A DNA stretch of 27,156 bases from Dunaliella salina (GCA_002284615.2 MU069491.1:82172-109327), one strand, 5' to 3'. Shown: positions 9,764-18,560, numbered from the stretch's first letter. The notes: a model not told the origin generated them from the letters alone. Program-made: numbers and translations.

Positions 9764-10080
9764 GTAATAGTGCCTTTTACCTGCACCAAGGGAGCAACTG
9801 GTGCGCGTGATTTCTGTGCCATGTTGCTCTCTGGAGACACTCCAGCAGTTCTCCTTCCATGCAGAAGAGAAGTGGCCGGCACATAGTGCGGTCTTCATCG
9901 CTCTGTTATAAGCACAGCAGTTCTGCATCTTGAGGCAGGATTGTAGAGCTTGGGTATTATGCGTCCCACCGCCTCTCACTCATTGGGGTTGGCCAGTTCC
10001 GTACGTCAATACCCCATGCCAGTGTACTCAGTGCTAGAAATTCGTTCCAATTGCTGTATAATACGAATAAATCTGTGTAA

Positions 10081-10231
10081 AAAGGGGGCATTGGCCAATC
10101 CTGCCCACTCAGATCACTGCAAGGATCTGGAGCGTCTGGTGCACTTCCTGCCCATGCTTCTGCGTGTTGCACAAGACTGCCTGCAATCAAACCCTGAGGG
10201 CATGCTCCTCCGCTCATATGCATGCAACTGC
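10081..10231 (+). CDS. Possible exon, helical segment, unknown
   Basis: The frame ending with TGA at 10229-10231 contains DLERLVHFLPMLLRVAQDCL, an amphipathic stretch that looks like genuine protein. CACTGCAAG just before it could be an acceptor at about 10129. There is no obvious donor before the frame enters the 41-bp tandem array and stops. It may be an exon of the MYND gene downstream or a decayed exon; I cannot connect them. Confidence 0.3.
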
Positions 10232-10540
10232 TGAGGTTGCAAATAGTGATGAAATCATATGCATGCAACTGCTGAGGTTGCAAATAGTGATGAAATCATA
10301 TGCATGCANNNNNNNNNNNNNNNNNNNNNNNNNNNNNNNNNNNNNNNNNNNNNNNNNNNNNNNNNNNNNNNNNNNNNNNNNNNNNNNNNNNNNNNNNNNN
10401 NNNNNNNNNNNNNNNNNNNNNNNNNNNNNNNNNNNNNNNNNNNATAGTGATGAAATCATATGCATGCAACTGCTGAGGTTGCAAATAGTGATGAAATCAT
10501 ATGCATGCAACTGCTGAGGTTGCAAATAGTGATGAAATGT
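10214..10540. repeat. 41-bp tandem array containing assembly gap
   Basis: The unit begins TCATATGCATGCAACTGCTG and continues with AGGTTGCAAATAGTGATGAAA, 41 bp in all. Copies start at 10214, 10255 and 10296, then after the gap at 10456 and 10497, and they are essentially identical. The unit contains the palindrome ATATGCATGCA. Identical copies at both edges explain why assembly failed here. Confidence 0.95.
10309..10443. other. Assembly gap (135 N)
   Basis: A run of 135 undetermined bases inside the 41-bp array. Phase across the gap (10296 to 10456 is 160 bp) is close to four units (164 bp), so the gap length is roughly compatible with hidden repeat copies, but the true copy number is unknown. 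Confidence 0.99.
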
Positions 10541-10559
10541 TTGGTGCTCCTAAAGACCA

Positions 10560-11472
10560 TGGAAGGCCCCGTTGCCCCATTGAACCAGTTAGGTGGGGGC
10601 TGTACTCTTCCGCCTCGTTTTAATGACTTGCATAGAAGCCTTCCTAAAGCAGACGCTAAAGCCTCACATGCATAAGACTTGTCGTGTCCAATCTTCGTCG
10701 TTATTGATTCATTGTTTTTTGCTTTTTCCAGACAAATTGCACTGGTCTGGACCATGCCAGCATAGGCACTTGTGGGTTGTCGAGTGAGGCACCAGTGTGA
10801 ATTCAATCCTCAAAGAGCGCATGAAACACTTGCCCTCAGCTTGAATGACCAAGAGCAAAATTGTTCTGGAACTTGACACACCAACACTCGCAGCCCTGGG
10901 AGTGCAACGCATCTGTGCTGTGTGTGGGTGAGCCAGCAACTAAACTCTGGCTTCAAGCTGACAATTTGGAGCGGCAGGTGAAGCAAGCACAGGTGGGGTC
11001 TCTTAGGGCAATCCCGTAGTGTATACAGAGTAAGTGCACCTTCATCATGTTGTACACTTTGTGTACTCAAAGCAAGCGCACCTTGGCGTAAGCCCTTGGA
11101 ATGTATCTAGTTCAATTTCTTTTTTGTAGCTGTGTGCACAAAGCAGGTAAATCCTGGTGTGAGACACAAATATATTTAGCTCCAGCGGGTCCCAAAAGAA
11201 ACATCTTGCCGACAGTGCAAATGATGCCCACAGGGTTATCTGGGGGAGGAATTGGGAGCTTTGTTCATGTGTTCACCCGTCACCAAAGCAAATCTACACG
11301 CCACAAGTTGTCTGTTTAAATTCACATGCTACCTGCAAGCGCGATGGTATGCTGCATTGCCGCATCATGAGCAGTACTGCATTTTTGGCTGCATGAGTAC
11401 ACACAGAGCGATACTTGGTATCTCATCATGGGTTGGGCAAGGCTAAAGTGTTGTGCTTGTCTGCTGCTGCAG
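10560..11472. other. Probably intron/intergenic; no firm exon
   Basis: Several acceptor-like sites occur (for example GCTTTTTCCAG ending 10731, and TTCTTTTTTGTAG near 11128), but no frame between them looks convincingly coding. The segment may hold introns and small exons of the MYND gene. I cannot define any with confidence. Confidence 0.35.
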
Positions 11473-11628
11473 CTGGTTTTGAATGGATTGCTAGAGGCTT
11501 CCGAGGTGCTTTCTACCCTGCCAACACCCCAGATGCCATCCATAGTCTCCAAGGAGTACCGTCCATTCCTTTTGGGCTGCTGCAACATGGAGTGCAGCTC
11601 TCATGTGCTTGGAAGGACTGAGAAGGAG
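11473..11628 (+). CDS. MYND-finger protein, penultimate exon
   Basis: This exon runs from an acceptor (GTCTGCTGCTGCAG) to a donor (GAAGGAG/GTGGGT) and encodes 52 residues in phase 0 at both ends. It carries the first zinc-ligand pair of a MYND finger, in GCCNMECSSH, preceded by a helical segment (LVLNGLLEASEVL). MYND fingers bind two zinc ions and act as protein-protein interaction modules; algal genomes have many MYND proteins of unknown role with this C-C-N-x-x-C start. The remaining ligands are in the next exon. The N-terminal part of the protein lies upstream and is not resolved. The intron that follows contains a partial duplicate of this exon. Confidence 0.72.
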
Positions 11629-11790
11629 GTGGGTGTGCAGGTGTTCAACATGCCAAGCATAAACTTGGCACCATGTGCTAGCATGCATTCCTTTGGGGCT
11701 GCTGCAACATGGAGTGCAGATCTCATGTGTCTGAAAGAAGCAAGAAGGAGTTGGGTTGTTGTTGTTGTTCAACATGCCAAGCAGAGAATT
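11565..11790 (+). repeat. 122-bp tandem duplication of MYND half-exon
   Basis: ATTCCTTTTGGGCTGCTGCA and the following ~100 bp recur 122 bp later (GGGCTGCTGCAACATGGAGT at 11574 and 11696). The second copy still reads GCCNMEC..HV in frame. Its donor has changed from GAG/GTGGGT to GAG/TTGGGT, so it lacks the GT needed for splicing at the same point. Confidence 0.85.
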
Positions 11791-12099
11791 TACTCGACTG
11801 ATTGCCACGTTCCTTGCACCTTTTATCAGGTCTTGCATTCTGAGATTACAAGGTCTTTTTTCCAGGTGGCGGCAAAGATGTATTGAACCTGGCCTCATAG
11901 TTGCTCCACATATAGGCAAAGGCGTAGAAGAAGGAAAACGGAAAGCCTTGCAAACAGTTTTCCCTGCGAACAGGTCCTAGCCTGCACTTTTTGGGGAACC
12001 AGAAAGCGTGCTCTGCATTGATTTCTGGTTGGAATGCCTGCAGGTTTGTGGCCTGATTAAATGCTTTGAATTCCTTTCCATTGTCGTTCTGCTGTGCAG

Positions 12100-12225
12100 G
12101 TGCATCTGCATCGCTGCAAGGGGTGTGGCTGGGTATCATATTGCTCCTTGGAGTGCAAGGAAGCTGATTTGGGAAGGCATCAGGGCTTTTGTGAGTGGCA
12201 AAATTGCTTGCAGTCACTCAAGTAA
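12100..12225 (+). CDS. MYND-finger protein, last exon
   Basis: After an acceptor (CGTTCTGCTGTGCAG) the phase-0 frame encodes 41 residues and stops with TAA at 12223-12225. It supplies the rest of the MYND finger: CKGCGWVSYCSLEC, then seven residues, H, three residues, C, which is the canonical C-x2-C-x5-C-x3-C-x7-H-x3-C pattern (residues 6-31 of the exon). Together with the exon at 11473-11628 all ligands of a two-zinc MYND domain are present. A MYND finger at the extreme C terminus is usual for the algal proteins of this type. A short basic tail follows. No second domain can be seen. Confidence 0.8.
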   Translation: MHLHRCKGCGWVSYCSLECKEADLGRHQGFCEWQNCLQSLK

Positions 12226-13005
12226 TGAAGATTTGGACCTTGGTGCTGGGCTTGACAAGGTCTTGTATCACTCATTTCCTTAATTGATGTAGTGAAGGTT
12301 TCTTTGCCTATGGACTTTTCCATCTTCTTTTCTCTTTCTTCTTGTGACACTCTCGCTGTGCTCTCTATCTTGAGGCAGCACAGAACAGAACTTTCCTGTA
12401 CATGGTGGGGAACTTCTACCATCCACACAACTTGCTCAAGCCTGAGGGAGGTAGGAAGCATTGCTGCGATCGACATTGCCTTTTGCTTGCTGTGCTGCAA
12501 GGCAAATTATGTGGACAAGGGTTGAACCAGCAAAATCTGCAACTGACAGGAAAAACAACGACCAAAGCCAGTTGTAAGTACGGACTTTGGGCCATGTGTT
12601 CCTAAAATGCCTTCAACTTCTGATTTACGCAGGCAAAGTAAAAGCGCAACTACAAAGCAGCTCCCCCTATGCAGCTTACCATGCATGCTATGCATGTCTG
12701 TGCAACAAACATCCCAATTAAGGCTATCAGGCCAAACGATGTCTTTGTGCTGCATTCTTTGTGCTTGAGGTGAAAAAAGGAGAGCTAGGTGGGAATGCTC
12801 CTCAGGCAGCACTCCCTTATCAACAGAAAGCTTGTGTGAGATGGAACACTGTGTGCTTTTGCAGGAAGTGAAAGCCAGCAGCTTTGTTGATAATCTTATC
12901 CATGTAAGACAAGTTCACGTGTTGGAGATACCGCTAGAAATAATAAAGAGGGCTTTCAGGGAAATAATAAAAGGGCTTCGAGGGAGACCAGAGCTTGCCT
13001 CTTAA
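12226..13005. other. Downstream of MYND gene; no gene seen
   Basis: This holds the presumed 3' untranslated region of the MYND gene and intergenic sequence. A 25-bp near-duplicate (GAAATAATAAAGAGGGCTTT and GAAATAATAAAAGGGCTT) lies at about 12938-12980, just before the LINE remnant. Nothing else is assignable. Confidence 0.4.
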
Positions 13006-13290
13006 GAAGGAAGGAAGGAACGAACCTTCGACACTATACTCCAAAACTTAAACAGGGATGGGTCATATGTTGCTCTAATACTTCATGGGGAAGGCTGCCA
13101 AGAGTACACCTTTGTTTATCTCAACGACATCAATGACATTATGGAGGGTATTGAAGGAGTTTATGCTGGCACTCCTGAAGACCTTGCCTCCAACCTCCTG
13201 CGTGACAATGACCTATCCCCGGACATTTCATTTTCCAAACAATCCTCCTACTGCCTCAGAGCTTATGCCTGTCACAAGGAAGGAAGGAAG
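13006..13290 (+). pseudogene. LINE reverse transcriptase remnant, 5' part
   Basis: The plus frame is open from just after a TAA to 13332. It contains GCQEYTFVYLNDINDIMEGI, which matches the region before the catalytic box of chlorophyte L1-like reverse transcriptases (qGCP.SP.lF.lY.NDI), then a GTPEDL segment and LLRDNDLS where an ADDLS box is expected. CLRAYACHKEG then fits the LN.L.AYA..KGL segment after the box. The catalytic aspartates are no longer in normal context. There is no start codon and the frame is cut at about 13278 by an insertion. It is a dead fragment of a LINE different from the large one at 22.6-27.2 kb. Confidence 0.6.
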
Positions 13291-13587
13291 TGCCACTGTG
13301 TAACCGCTGTATATGCCTACAAGGGCATCTGAGCGGGTCGAACCCCCGACCTCCTGATTACAGAAGGCCGACGCACATCCGACCAAGCCACACAAGCGTG
13401 ACTTGACCCCACCGGTTTTCCGCCTGTGACCTGACATGCTCATTTAGTGTTGTGTCAATTTTACTGTTGGTGACCAATTAGTTAGGTTGTTATAGGGGTT
13501 TTTGGGTGATGATTTTCCCTGGACCTGGAGTGATTCGTGTTGCCAAGTCAGTACATCTTACAGAACATGATCTGCGCATGACAGACC
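13278..13587 (-). mobile_element. ~310-bp insertion with tRNA-like core
   Basis: The segment is flanked by GTCACAA (13271-13277 and 13588-13594), and the LINE reading frame before it resumes directly after it, which is what an insertion with a 7-bp target duplication would give. On its minus strand, 13425 to 13335, lie an A-box-like TGGCTTGGTCGG and a B-box-like GGTTCGACCC with an arm containing CTTCTGTAATCAGGAG between them. The left end on that strand is a CTTCC-type tail. I read it as a SINE or other non-autonomous element. About 160 bp precede the tRNA-like part, which is unusual for a SINE head. Confidence 0.45.
13335..13427 (-). repeat. Degenerate tRNA-like sequence
   Basis: A and B promoter boxes are recognisable and spaced roughly as in a tRNA. 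An anticodon stem of five pairs can be formed (CCTTC with GGAGG) but its loop has eight bases. I cannot form an acceptor stem, and the T stem has a mismatch. It is therefore not called as a tRNA gene. By overall resemblance the anticodon arm is nearest to a Thr(TGT)-type tRNA, but this is weak. Confidence 0.35.
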
Positions 13588-13590
13588 GTC

Positions 13591-14005
13591 ACAATTTCTG
13601 TTAACACGAAAAAATCGGTGGTTGTCTGTTTTAATTCCAAGACCGACAATTTACCGCCGTTGTTTATGATGGCGAAGCACTACCTTGAATAAATTACTTT
13701 CGTGACCTTGAAATGATGTTTGACAAACACATCGCCTTGCAAAATGCTGCTGAGGAAGCCCTCAAACCTTGCCTGGCAAGCATGGCTCGTGTACGCATAC
13801 CCGCTCATCAACACAAACTAATCCATCGCCTCCCTGCTCAAATTGGGTATTTCAAGACGCACGTCATCCCAGCAGGCATGTACGCTTGTCAGGTGTTAGC
13901 AACTCCTTGTCTCCAACATTGTTGGCAACAGGGGTCAAAAGTGGCTGCTGCGTTTCCTGAAATCCTTGCTTGGAGTCAGAACGCCAGAATATATTTGGCC
14001 TCCCC
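13591..14005 (+). pseudogene. LINE reverse transcriptase remnant, 3' part
   Basis: Resumes the LINE after the insertion. Three frames are needed. The first reads ISVNTKKSVVVCFNSKTDNL (the NT.KSEVV.FNS segment). The second reads YDGEALP, a stop, then MMFDKHIALQNAAEEALKPC and HVIPAGMYACQVLATP (the KYLG..FDKH and V.PAGMYA.Q..ATP segments). The third, from about 13925, reads QKWLLRFLKSLLGVRTPE (LQKWLL.FLK..LGV). These are hallmark blocks of the post-catalytic region of chlorophyte L1-like reverse transcriptases, quoted from memory of the family. Two frameshifts and at least one in-frame stop make it non-functional. Confidence 0.7.
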
Positions 14006-14285
14006 TTTTGCTGGGCGGCTAGCTGGCCAACGAGATTCCATAAGAATTGTGTAGACGGTATCAGTAATTCCTATAAGCTCAACTGTGAGGGGCTGCAGGG
14101 TGCTGCAGGGGCAACTGTCTGATTGCCCAAACGTCCAGCAAGAGGGGGAGGCCATTTGGGTTTACCCGAAAGGTGCGCTGGTAAAGCATTCTCACTTGCT
14201 CGCGCATCATGATCATGGCATGCTCAAGTGCTGACATGGGCATTTTAGCTCTTGCAATTTAAGGGGGGTTGTGACAGAAAGATGT

Positions 14286-14308
14286 TGTCACTGACACTGT
14301 CAGTGACA
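14286..14308. repeat. Perfect 23-bp palindrome
   Basis: TGTCACTGACA (14286-14296), one C, then TGTCAGTGACA (14298-14308): 11-bp arms with a one-base spacer. It could be a symmetrical protein-binding site or a cruciform; no adjacent gene start is visible. Confidence 0.85.
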
Positions 14309-14382
14309 GAATGGCTTCGCCAATTTTTCAAGCGACGGCGCAAGCAACGCTTCCCCCCCTTGTCTTACCTCGGGGGGCGCTT

Positions 14383-14420
14383 GACACCCAAGGTGTCGTA
14401 TGCCTACGCAAAAAGGCATA
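14383..14420. repeat. Two adjacent perfect hairpins
   Basis: GACACC-CAA-GGTGTC (14383-14397) is followed after one base by TATGCCT-ACGCAAAA-AGGCATA (14399-14420). Both stems are perfect (6 and 7 bp). With the palindrome 75 bp upstream they make a structured patch. There is no coding frame I would defend across it. Confidence 0.7.
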
Positions 14421-15051
14421 GCTGTATGAGTTGCATCATTTTTTTTTCGAAATCCAATTCCCGGCGTGAGTGTTTCACAGTCCCTGGCCAGTCCATGGAG
14501 AGAGGCAAGCCCGATACCGCCTTGCAAACCTCAGGCTCGAGCTCGAGCTGACGAGCTTCCAGAGAGTACGTGCTCTGTCCTCCGGTCCGGGACTTGAGCG
14601 GTACACAATAAGGGTACAAATGGTACTGGTATGCTCACTGTGCCTTGTGCGCATTGTCCAACACTCACCAAAATCATAATTAACAATAAATGAAGACGTT
14701 TTTTTCACCCCAGCCTGATCGATCTTCAAGCCTGCGTGCAAAGGGTCCCTCCTCCTCCATTCCCAATGACAAGGGAGCACTTTAAGAGCTCTCTCCAGGG
14801 AAATCCATGTCAGCAGTCATCCTCGCTGGACTGACTTTCAAAGGATACGGGCTTTCTTCTTGAGTGGTTTTCCCTGAGCGTTCCGTGTTCATGGTCAAGA
14901 AAAAAGAAAATTTGGGTACCACCTCGAAAGGCATCCGTGAAAACTTTCGAAGAACAAGCGATGGATTACCAACAAAAGCGAATAAATTACCTGCCCGCCC
15001 GGATATGAACAAGTCGAACGATCGTGGTTTGGTATTTATAATTGTTCTCAG
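14421..15051. other. No gene assigned
   Basis: Contains a CTCGAGCTCGAGCTGACGAGCT stretch near 14537-14558 made of overlapping GAGCT/CTCGAG palindromic words. Short frames on both strands show no recognisable domain. It probably contains the intron upstream of the exon at 15052. Confidence 0.35.
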
Positions 15052-15134
15052 TCCTTGATTGCATCCTTGGAGGACACACTACAGCCTGCGATGTGCTTTC
15101 AGACGAGCTGCTCGAGCTGCAACAAGCCCACATG
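15052..15134 (+). CDS. Candidate exon 1 of unknown three-exon 3' end
   Basis: An acceptor (TAATTGTTCTCAG) precedes it and a consensus donor (CACATG/GTGAGT) follows. The frame encodes about 27 residues including SDELLELQQAHM, which looks helical. The intron after it (15135-15233, 99 bp) is mostly the (TG)n tract. The exon joins in phase 0 to the next. The family is not recognised. The strength of the donor and the phase match with two further exons are the main evidence. Confidence 0.42.
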
Positions 15135-15143
15135 GTGAGTGAG

Positions 15144-15144
<1 letters not shown>

Positions 15145-15208
<64 letters not shown>

Positions 15209-15219
15209 TGTGTGTGTGT
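15145..15219. repeat. (TG)n microsatellite inside predicted intron
   Basis: A 75-bp TG tract with one TTTG interruption near 15205. It begins ten bases after the GTGAGT donor at 15135 and ends 14 bp before the acceptor CCTGCAG at 15233, so it makes up most of the predicted 99-bp intron. Confidence 0.97.
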
Positions 15220-15233
15220 CCCCTGACCTGCAG

Positions 15234-15265
15234 CTACTGACCGAATACTCAATGCTTGCTATAAG
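15234..15265 (+). CDS. Candidate exon 2, short
   Basis: A 32-bp exon between acceptor CCCCTGACCTGCAG and donor ATAAG/GTCATC, encoding LLTEYSMLAI plus two bases of an Arg codon (phase 2). The following intron (15266-15330) is 65 bp and ends in CTGTGCAG. If this donor is not used, the frame reads on without a stop to 15518, so an unspliced alternative exists. Confidence 0.35.
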
Positions 15266-15330
15266 GTCATCGTCACCCAATTTCAAAGCTTTTGAATCGT
15301 ATAAAATTGTATCTGCTGAACACTGTGCAG

Positions 15331-15433
15331 GGGTGGATGTGGGAAGCATGTGGACTCCGCCTTGGCTTCAGTGCCATACGAGCAGCGCTGCGCATGCAAG
15401 GCACGGACCCAAGCTGAGGCTGACAAGAAGTAA
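15331..15433 (+). CDS. Candidate terminal exon, unknown protein
   Basis: Joins to the 32-bp exon by completing an Arg codon, and then encodes about 33 residues with the C terminus CACKARTQAEADKK before TAA (15431-15433). The charged, helical tail looks like a natural protein end. Two other frames also read through part of this interval (one to 15518), so the model needs transcript support. No domain is recognised. Confidence 0.35.
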
Positions 15434-16020
15434 GGCGTGTCCTTTTTCTTACACTATGGGGATGTTCCAGGAGGGCTTCGTTCTTTTATGTGAAGTGCAG
15501 CACATCTTGCACCAGTAGGGCTAACCTGGCTGCAATAGGGAGCATGTACACAAGCTTTTATTTTCCAAAATAAGAACTGAACATTTCAAGATGTCATGCA
15601 CCTTTTTTTCGTAAACATTTCTAAACAAGAGAGTCCATTTATTCATCGTTAAGTATTCTCGCTGCAGGGCTCATGGTAGCAGAACTTATTACGTATTATG
15701 TGCAGATAATCAGGACGTGTTAGCAGTCGCTCCAAGTGTTTTGTTTGACTTGTCTGGCCAAGAAACAAGCAGAAAAACGCATGACATCAGACCTCAGTTG
15801 GAGAGTTGTTGTAGTCTTACAAAACGCACTGCTTGGCGTGCCAAACCATTCGGCCCTTCATTGAATTGCAGGAGGCCCCAACTCGATTTGATAACATAGA
15901 TCAACAAGCTGCAAACGCTGCATTTGGCTTTGGAAATCTTTCAGATGGGGTCATGCGCCCCAGGTTTGTTCTCCAGGGGGAATCTCTCATGGGAATGTCT
16001 TTTGTTGGAGGGCAGGGTCG
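15434..16020. other. No firm gene; possible exon at ~15870-16036
   Basis: A plus frame ending TGA at 16034-16036 contains SDGVMRPRFVLQGESLMGMS and is preceded by an acceptor-like ATTGAATTGCAG at 15869. It has protein-like composition, but its end overlaps the start of the repeat family described next, and I cannot assign it. Confidence 0.3.
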
Positions 16021-16745
16021 AGTAGAAATGGTTTGAGGAAATTTGGGAGCTGCCCCACCTGGGGTGCCTTGTGCTCCTCGAAGTCCATTAGTGATAAGAT
16101 GTGTACAATAACCTTCATAACGACACTTTGAACCAGTGAGTTCCGCACCTGGGGTTGAATTGGTCACGTAAGGCCTCCAGTCTAACAGGCCGGATGACTG
16201 GCTGCTGGAGGATGTCTCCTAATTGTCAACAAATCAAAACAAGCTTGCCAGAATTTTTTCTGGCAACTTTTATTTTGCTGAATCAGGAACTAACTTGAAC
16301 TCCTAGTTTGTGCGAGTGTAGAGGCAGCTTTAAAGGGGTTAAAGGGGTTAGCAGGGATTGCAAGAGTTGGTCCACAGCCTGGTACTCCAACCGCTTGGCT
16401 GCTGCTGAAACTTGCTAAACCAGCATGAGAAATGGGTCCCATCTCTGTCAAGGATTAAATGATCTGCTTGAGTCTTAATTTAGGCATATGCTAGTCCCAA
16501 AACAGCTCAAAACCTTTGATTTTATGAAAGCATGCAAACAAAAGAAAGTAAGTCATAACTTGGGAGCCGGGCAAAAGCATGTTTCAACTTTGATGAGATT
16601 ACAAGCAGACCCTTGTGTTTTCCGCCTGGCTCATCCACCTTATGCCACACCTTAAAGCAACTGCAGTTCAAAAGAGCATGTTCATCTTGGAGCTCAGGAC
16701 AACCAGGTAGTTCACAATTTGTTTGGACCACTGAGTTACCTAGGT
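16020..16745 (-). repeat. Unnamed repeat family R, copy 1
   Basis: Most complete of at least four related fragments. It matches 17030-17465 (for example AGGCCTCCA.TCTAACAGGC, GTGTAGAGGCAGCT and CA.AG.GTTGGTC.A.AGCCTG), 18793-19060 and 20935-21150. On the minus strand the frame 16731-16522 reads a cysteine-containing segment (CELPGCPELQDEHALLNCSC, then CHKVDEP-like FKVWHKVDEP). Parts of that translation recur in the other copies (HAFARLPS vs HTFAQLPN; LWTNSCNPC vs LWATPCNPC). This suggests decayed coding sequence, probably of a transposable element. The class is unknown. Confidence 0.6.
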
Positions 16746-17029
16746 AGCAGGGTTACAATAAAGCCATACCTGCGACATGGGCGCTTAGCTGAAGCAAATT
16801 TTTGGTGCCTGTACCCAGACCAAACCAAATCGTACAAGTACAGTACTGAAACTGGAATAAATTTCAGATTGTCAGATTTCAGAAGTTTTGACTGCTGTAA
16901 AAGATCACCTGCACAGTCCCTTCCAATGTACCAGGTTGAAAAGTAAAAGCTAAATCCTGCGCTGGTCACAATCAGCGTGCATGAAGGAAACACCCAACCA
17001 TCAGCGCTGGCACTAACAGCGAGTCTTTT

Positions 17030-17465
17030 CTCAGATTTTAGGGTCCATGTAGAAAAGGTTAGGAGGAAATTTGAGTGCCCTGTCCTGTGCTCCTCAGACA
17101 TGCATTTGTGTCAATATATGCACAGCAACCTTCAAATGGACATTTTGAACAGGAAAGCATTATGGGTGTTCAATTGATCATCTGAGGCCTCCAATCTAAC
17201 AGGCTGGATGATAGGCTGCAGGAAGATATCACCTAATTGGCATCAAAATCAACGCAAGCCTGCTAGATATTTTTAAGGCGATTTGCACGAGTATTGAATC
17301 AGGAATACCTTGGCTTATGCAAGTGTAGAGGCAGCTCAGGAGCGGAGAGCAGGAACTGCAAGGGTTGGTCTATAGCCTGGTACTTCGACCAATGGCTGCT
17401 GCTAAGACACACATAACCAGCGTCAAAATTTGGATCCATTGTCAAGGTTTGAGGAATCTGCTTTA
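17030..17465 (-). repeat. Repeat family R, copy 2, cut by a LINE end
   Basis: Aligns with 16025-16455 at a spacing of about 1.0 kb and in the same orientation, so copies 1 and 2 look like an old tandem duplication. The similarity stops at CTGCTTTAGTC (17465), exactly where the GAGAAAAGAAAAG tail of the minus-strand LINE fragment begins. Confidence 0.6.
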
Positions 17466-17934
17466 GTCGAGAAAAGAAAAGAAAAGTCTACGCATGCCGG
17501 AGGCCGCGTGCATTAAGGGAAGAACCCTTAACAAAAGTTAGAGGCCTCACCAGGGGGCCCTCAACCTAAACTAGTCAAAACTAGCCTAGGAGAGAGCAAG
17601 AGACAAAACTAATGGGGATCCGGAGGATTGCTTGCCATGCCCCTGAGCTCTCGGACTCTCCTTCTTCCATCCTCATCCGCCTCCGTGCGCCCAACAAACC
17701 CCCTCCCAGGTGCCCCCTGAAAGCAAAGTGCATGTCTAGTGTTAATGATGTGGATAATCTTTGGATGGCATGATCCCTGAGCTGGGATGCTAGCGATTTA
17801 GCTTTTTTGTTTGGTTAGGCCCAGATTTGTGAGAGGTGTAATTGTATGATCGTTGTAAATCGTGCCACCCACACCGATTAAGATCATCTTATGATGATGT
17901 GCAAAGTCACTTTGTTATCCCTGTTTGGGTTTGG
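17466..17934 (-). mobile_element. LINE 3' end, minus strand (copy A)
   Basis: Read on the minus strand this matches 20284-20752 over its whole length, from CCCAAACAGG.ATAACAAAGT through GGTGTGGGTGGCACGATTTA, CTAGACATGCACTTTGCTTT and CCTCC.GATCCCCATTAG to a tail GCGTAGACTTTTCTTTTC. The coding part corresponds to the C terminus after the restriction-like endonuclease but contains stops and frameshifts. It is 5' truncated, as expected for a LINE insertion. Confidence 0.8.
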
Positions 17935-17965
17935 GTACTAGCCTTGGAGAGAGCCAGAGACAGAT

Positions 17966-18560
17966 CTGTCTTTCTGTAGAGAAAGAAAAGAAAAACTACG
18001 TAGTCAGAGAAACTCTCTCTACATCCATTGAGAAAGAGGAGACACATTGGCTACAAGCCATCATGAGTCACAAAGAGCCATTATGGGTCATAAAGAGCCG
18101 TGAGGCCCCTCCACCGCAAGGAATGAGTCAAGACAGGCTAATGGGGATCTGGAGGGTTGCTAGAAGCACCTGGCTCTAGAACCTGGCTCCAGGAAGTACT
18201 CTTGTTTTTGATAGCGCGACGTGTGGAAACAAGTTTATGTGCATATTGAACAGAATGGGCGTGAAGTTGTTTAGTGGCTTAGTGACACGTCAGTAAACCA
18301 GTCCTAGTTGTTTGAATTGCTTCAGGGTGTGCTCACACTGATCAGTACAGATAGTTTCACCAACACCCAGGAGCTCGAGAAGAGTGCAAATCCTTTTAGC
18401 TTTAGTGCTTAGAAGCCTACCAAAAAAAATGTCTGCATGCTGCTGCATAGCCGCGTTCAACTGACGCTCTGGCCTTGTGTCTTCACAGAACTTGATTTCT
18501 ATTAGGTGCACATAGTGCTCGCATGAAGTTCATCGGACTGCCTGACGCGGCTAGATTTTG
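17966..18560 (-). mobile_element. Diverged LINE 3' end, minus strand (copy B)
   Basis: Holds the endonuclease C-terminal fragment (18511-18290), then a 3' untranslated region sharing GCAACCCTCCAGATCCCCAT and GGTGGAGGGGCCTCACGGCT with the other copies. It ends at an ACGTAGTTTTTCTTTTC tail near 17966-17985. It abuts copy A. It represents a related but clearly different LINE lineage from copies A and C. Confidence 0.65.
18290..18511 (-). pseudogene. Restriction-like endonuclease C-terminal fragment
   Basis: The 73-residue frame begins with HLIEIKFCEDTRPE, the E-x-K half of a PD-(D/E)xK nuclease active site. This matches HLVELKFCPDTNP of the plus-strand remnant at 19.7-20.26 kb. It continues with QLNAAMQQH and LLELLGVGETICTDQCEHTL, which align with the QH...TRLKT and ILSGVGGTIYNE segments of that remnant. 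In Dualen/RandI LINEs such a nuclease lies at the C terminus and nicks target DNA; that is family knowledge. The proline-aspartate half should lie upstream but that region is replaced by unrelated sequence and a SINE, so this is a dead fragment. Confidence 0.7.

Noticed and set aside
10164..10517. Open frames crossing the N run
   Set aside because: They depend on undetermined bases and on the 41-bp tandem repeat.
12008..12283. 91-codon plus frame over the MYND exon
   Set aside because: Different frame from the one that yields the complete zinc-ligand pattern and it ignores the acceptor at 12099.
13335..13427. Functional tRNA gene on the minus strand
   Set aside because: A and B boxes are present but the anticodon loop has eight bases, the T stem is mismatched and no acceptor stem forms.
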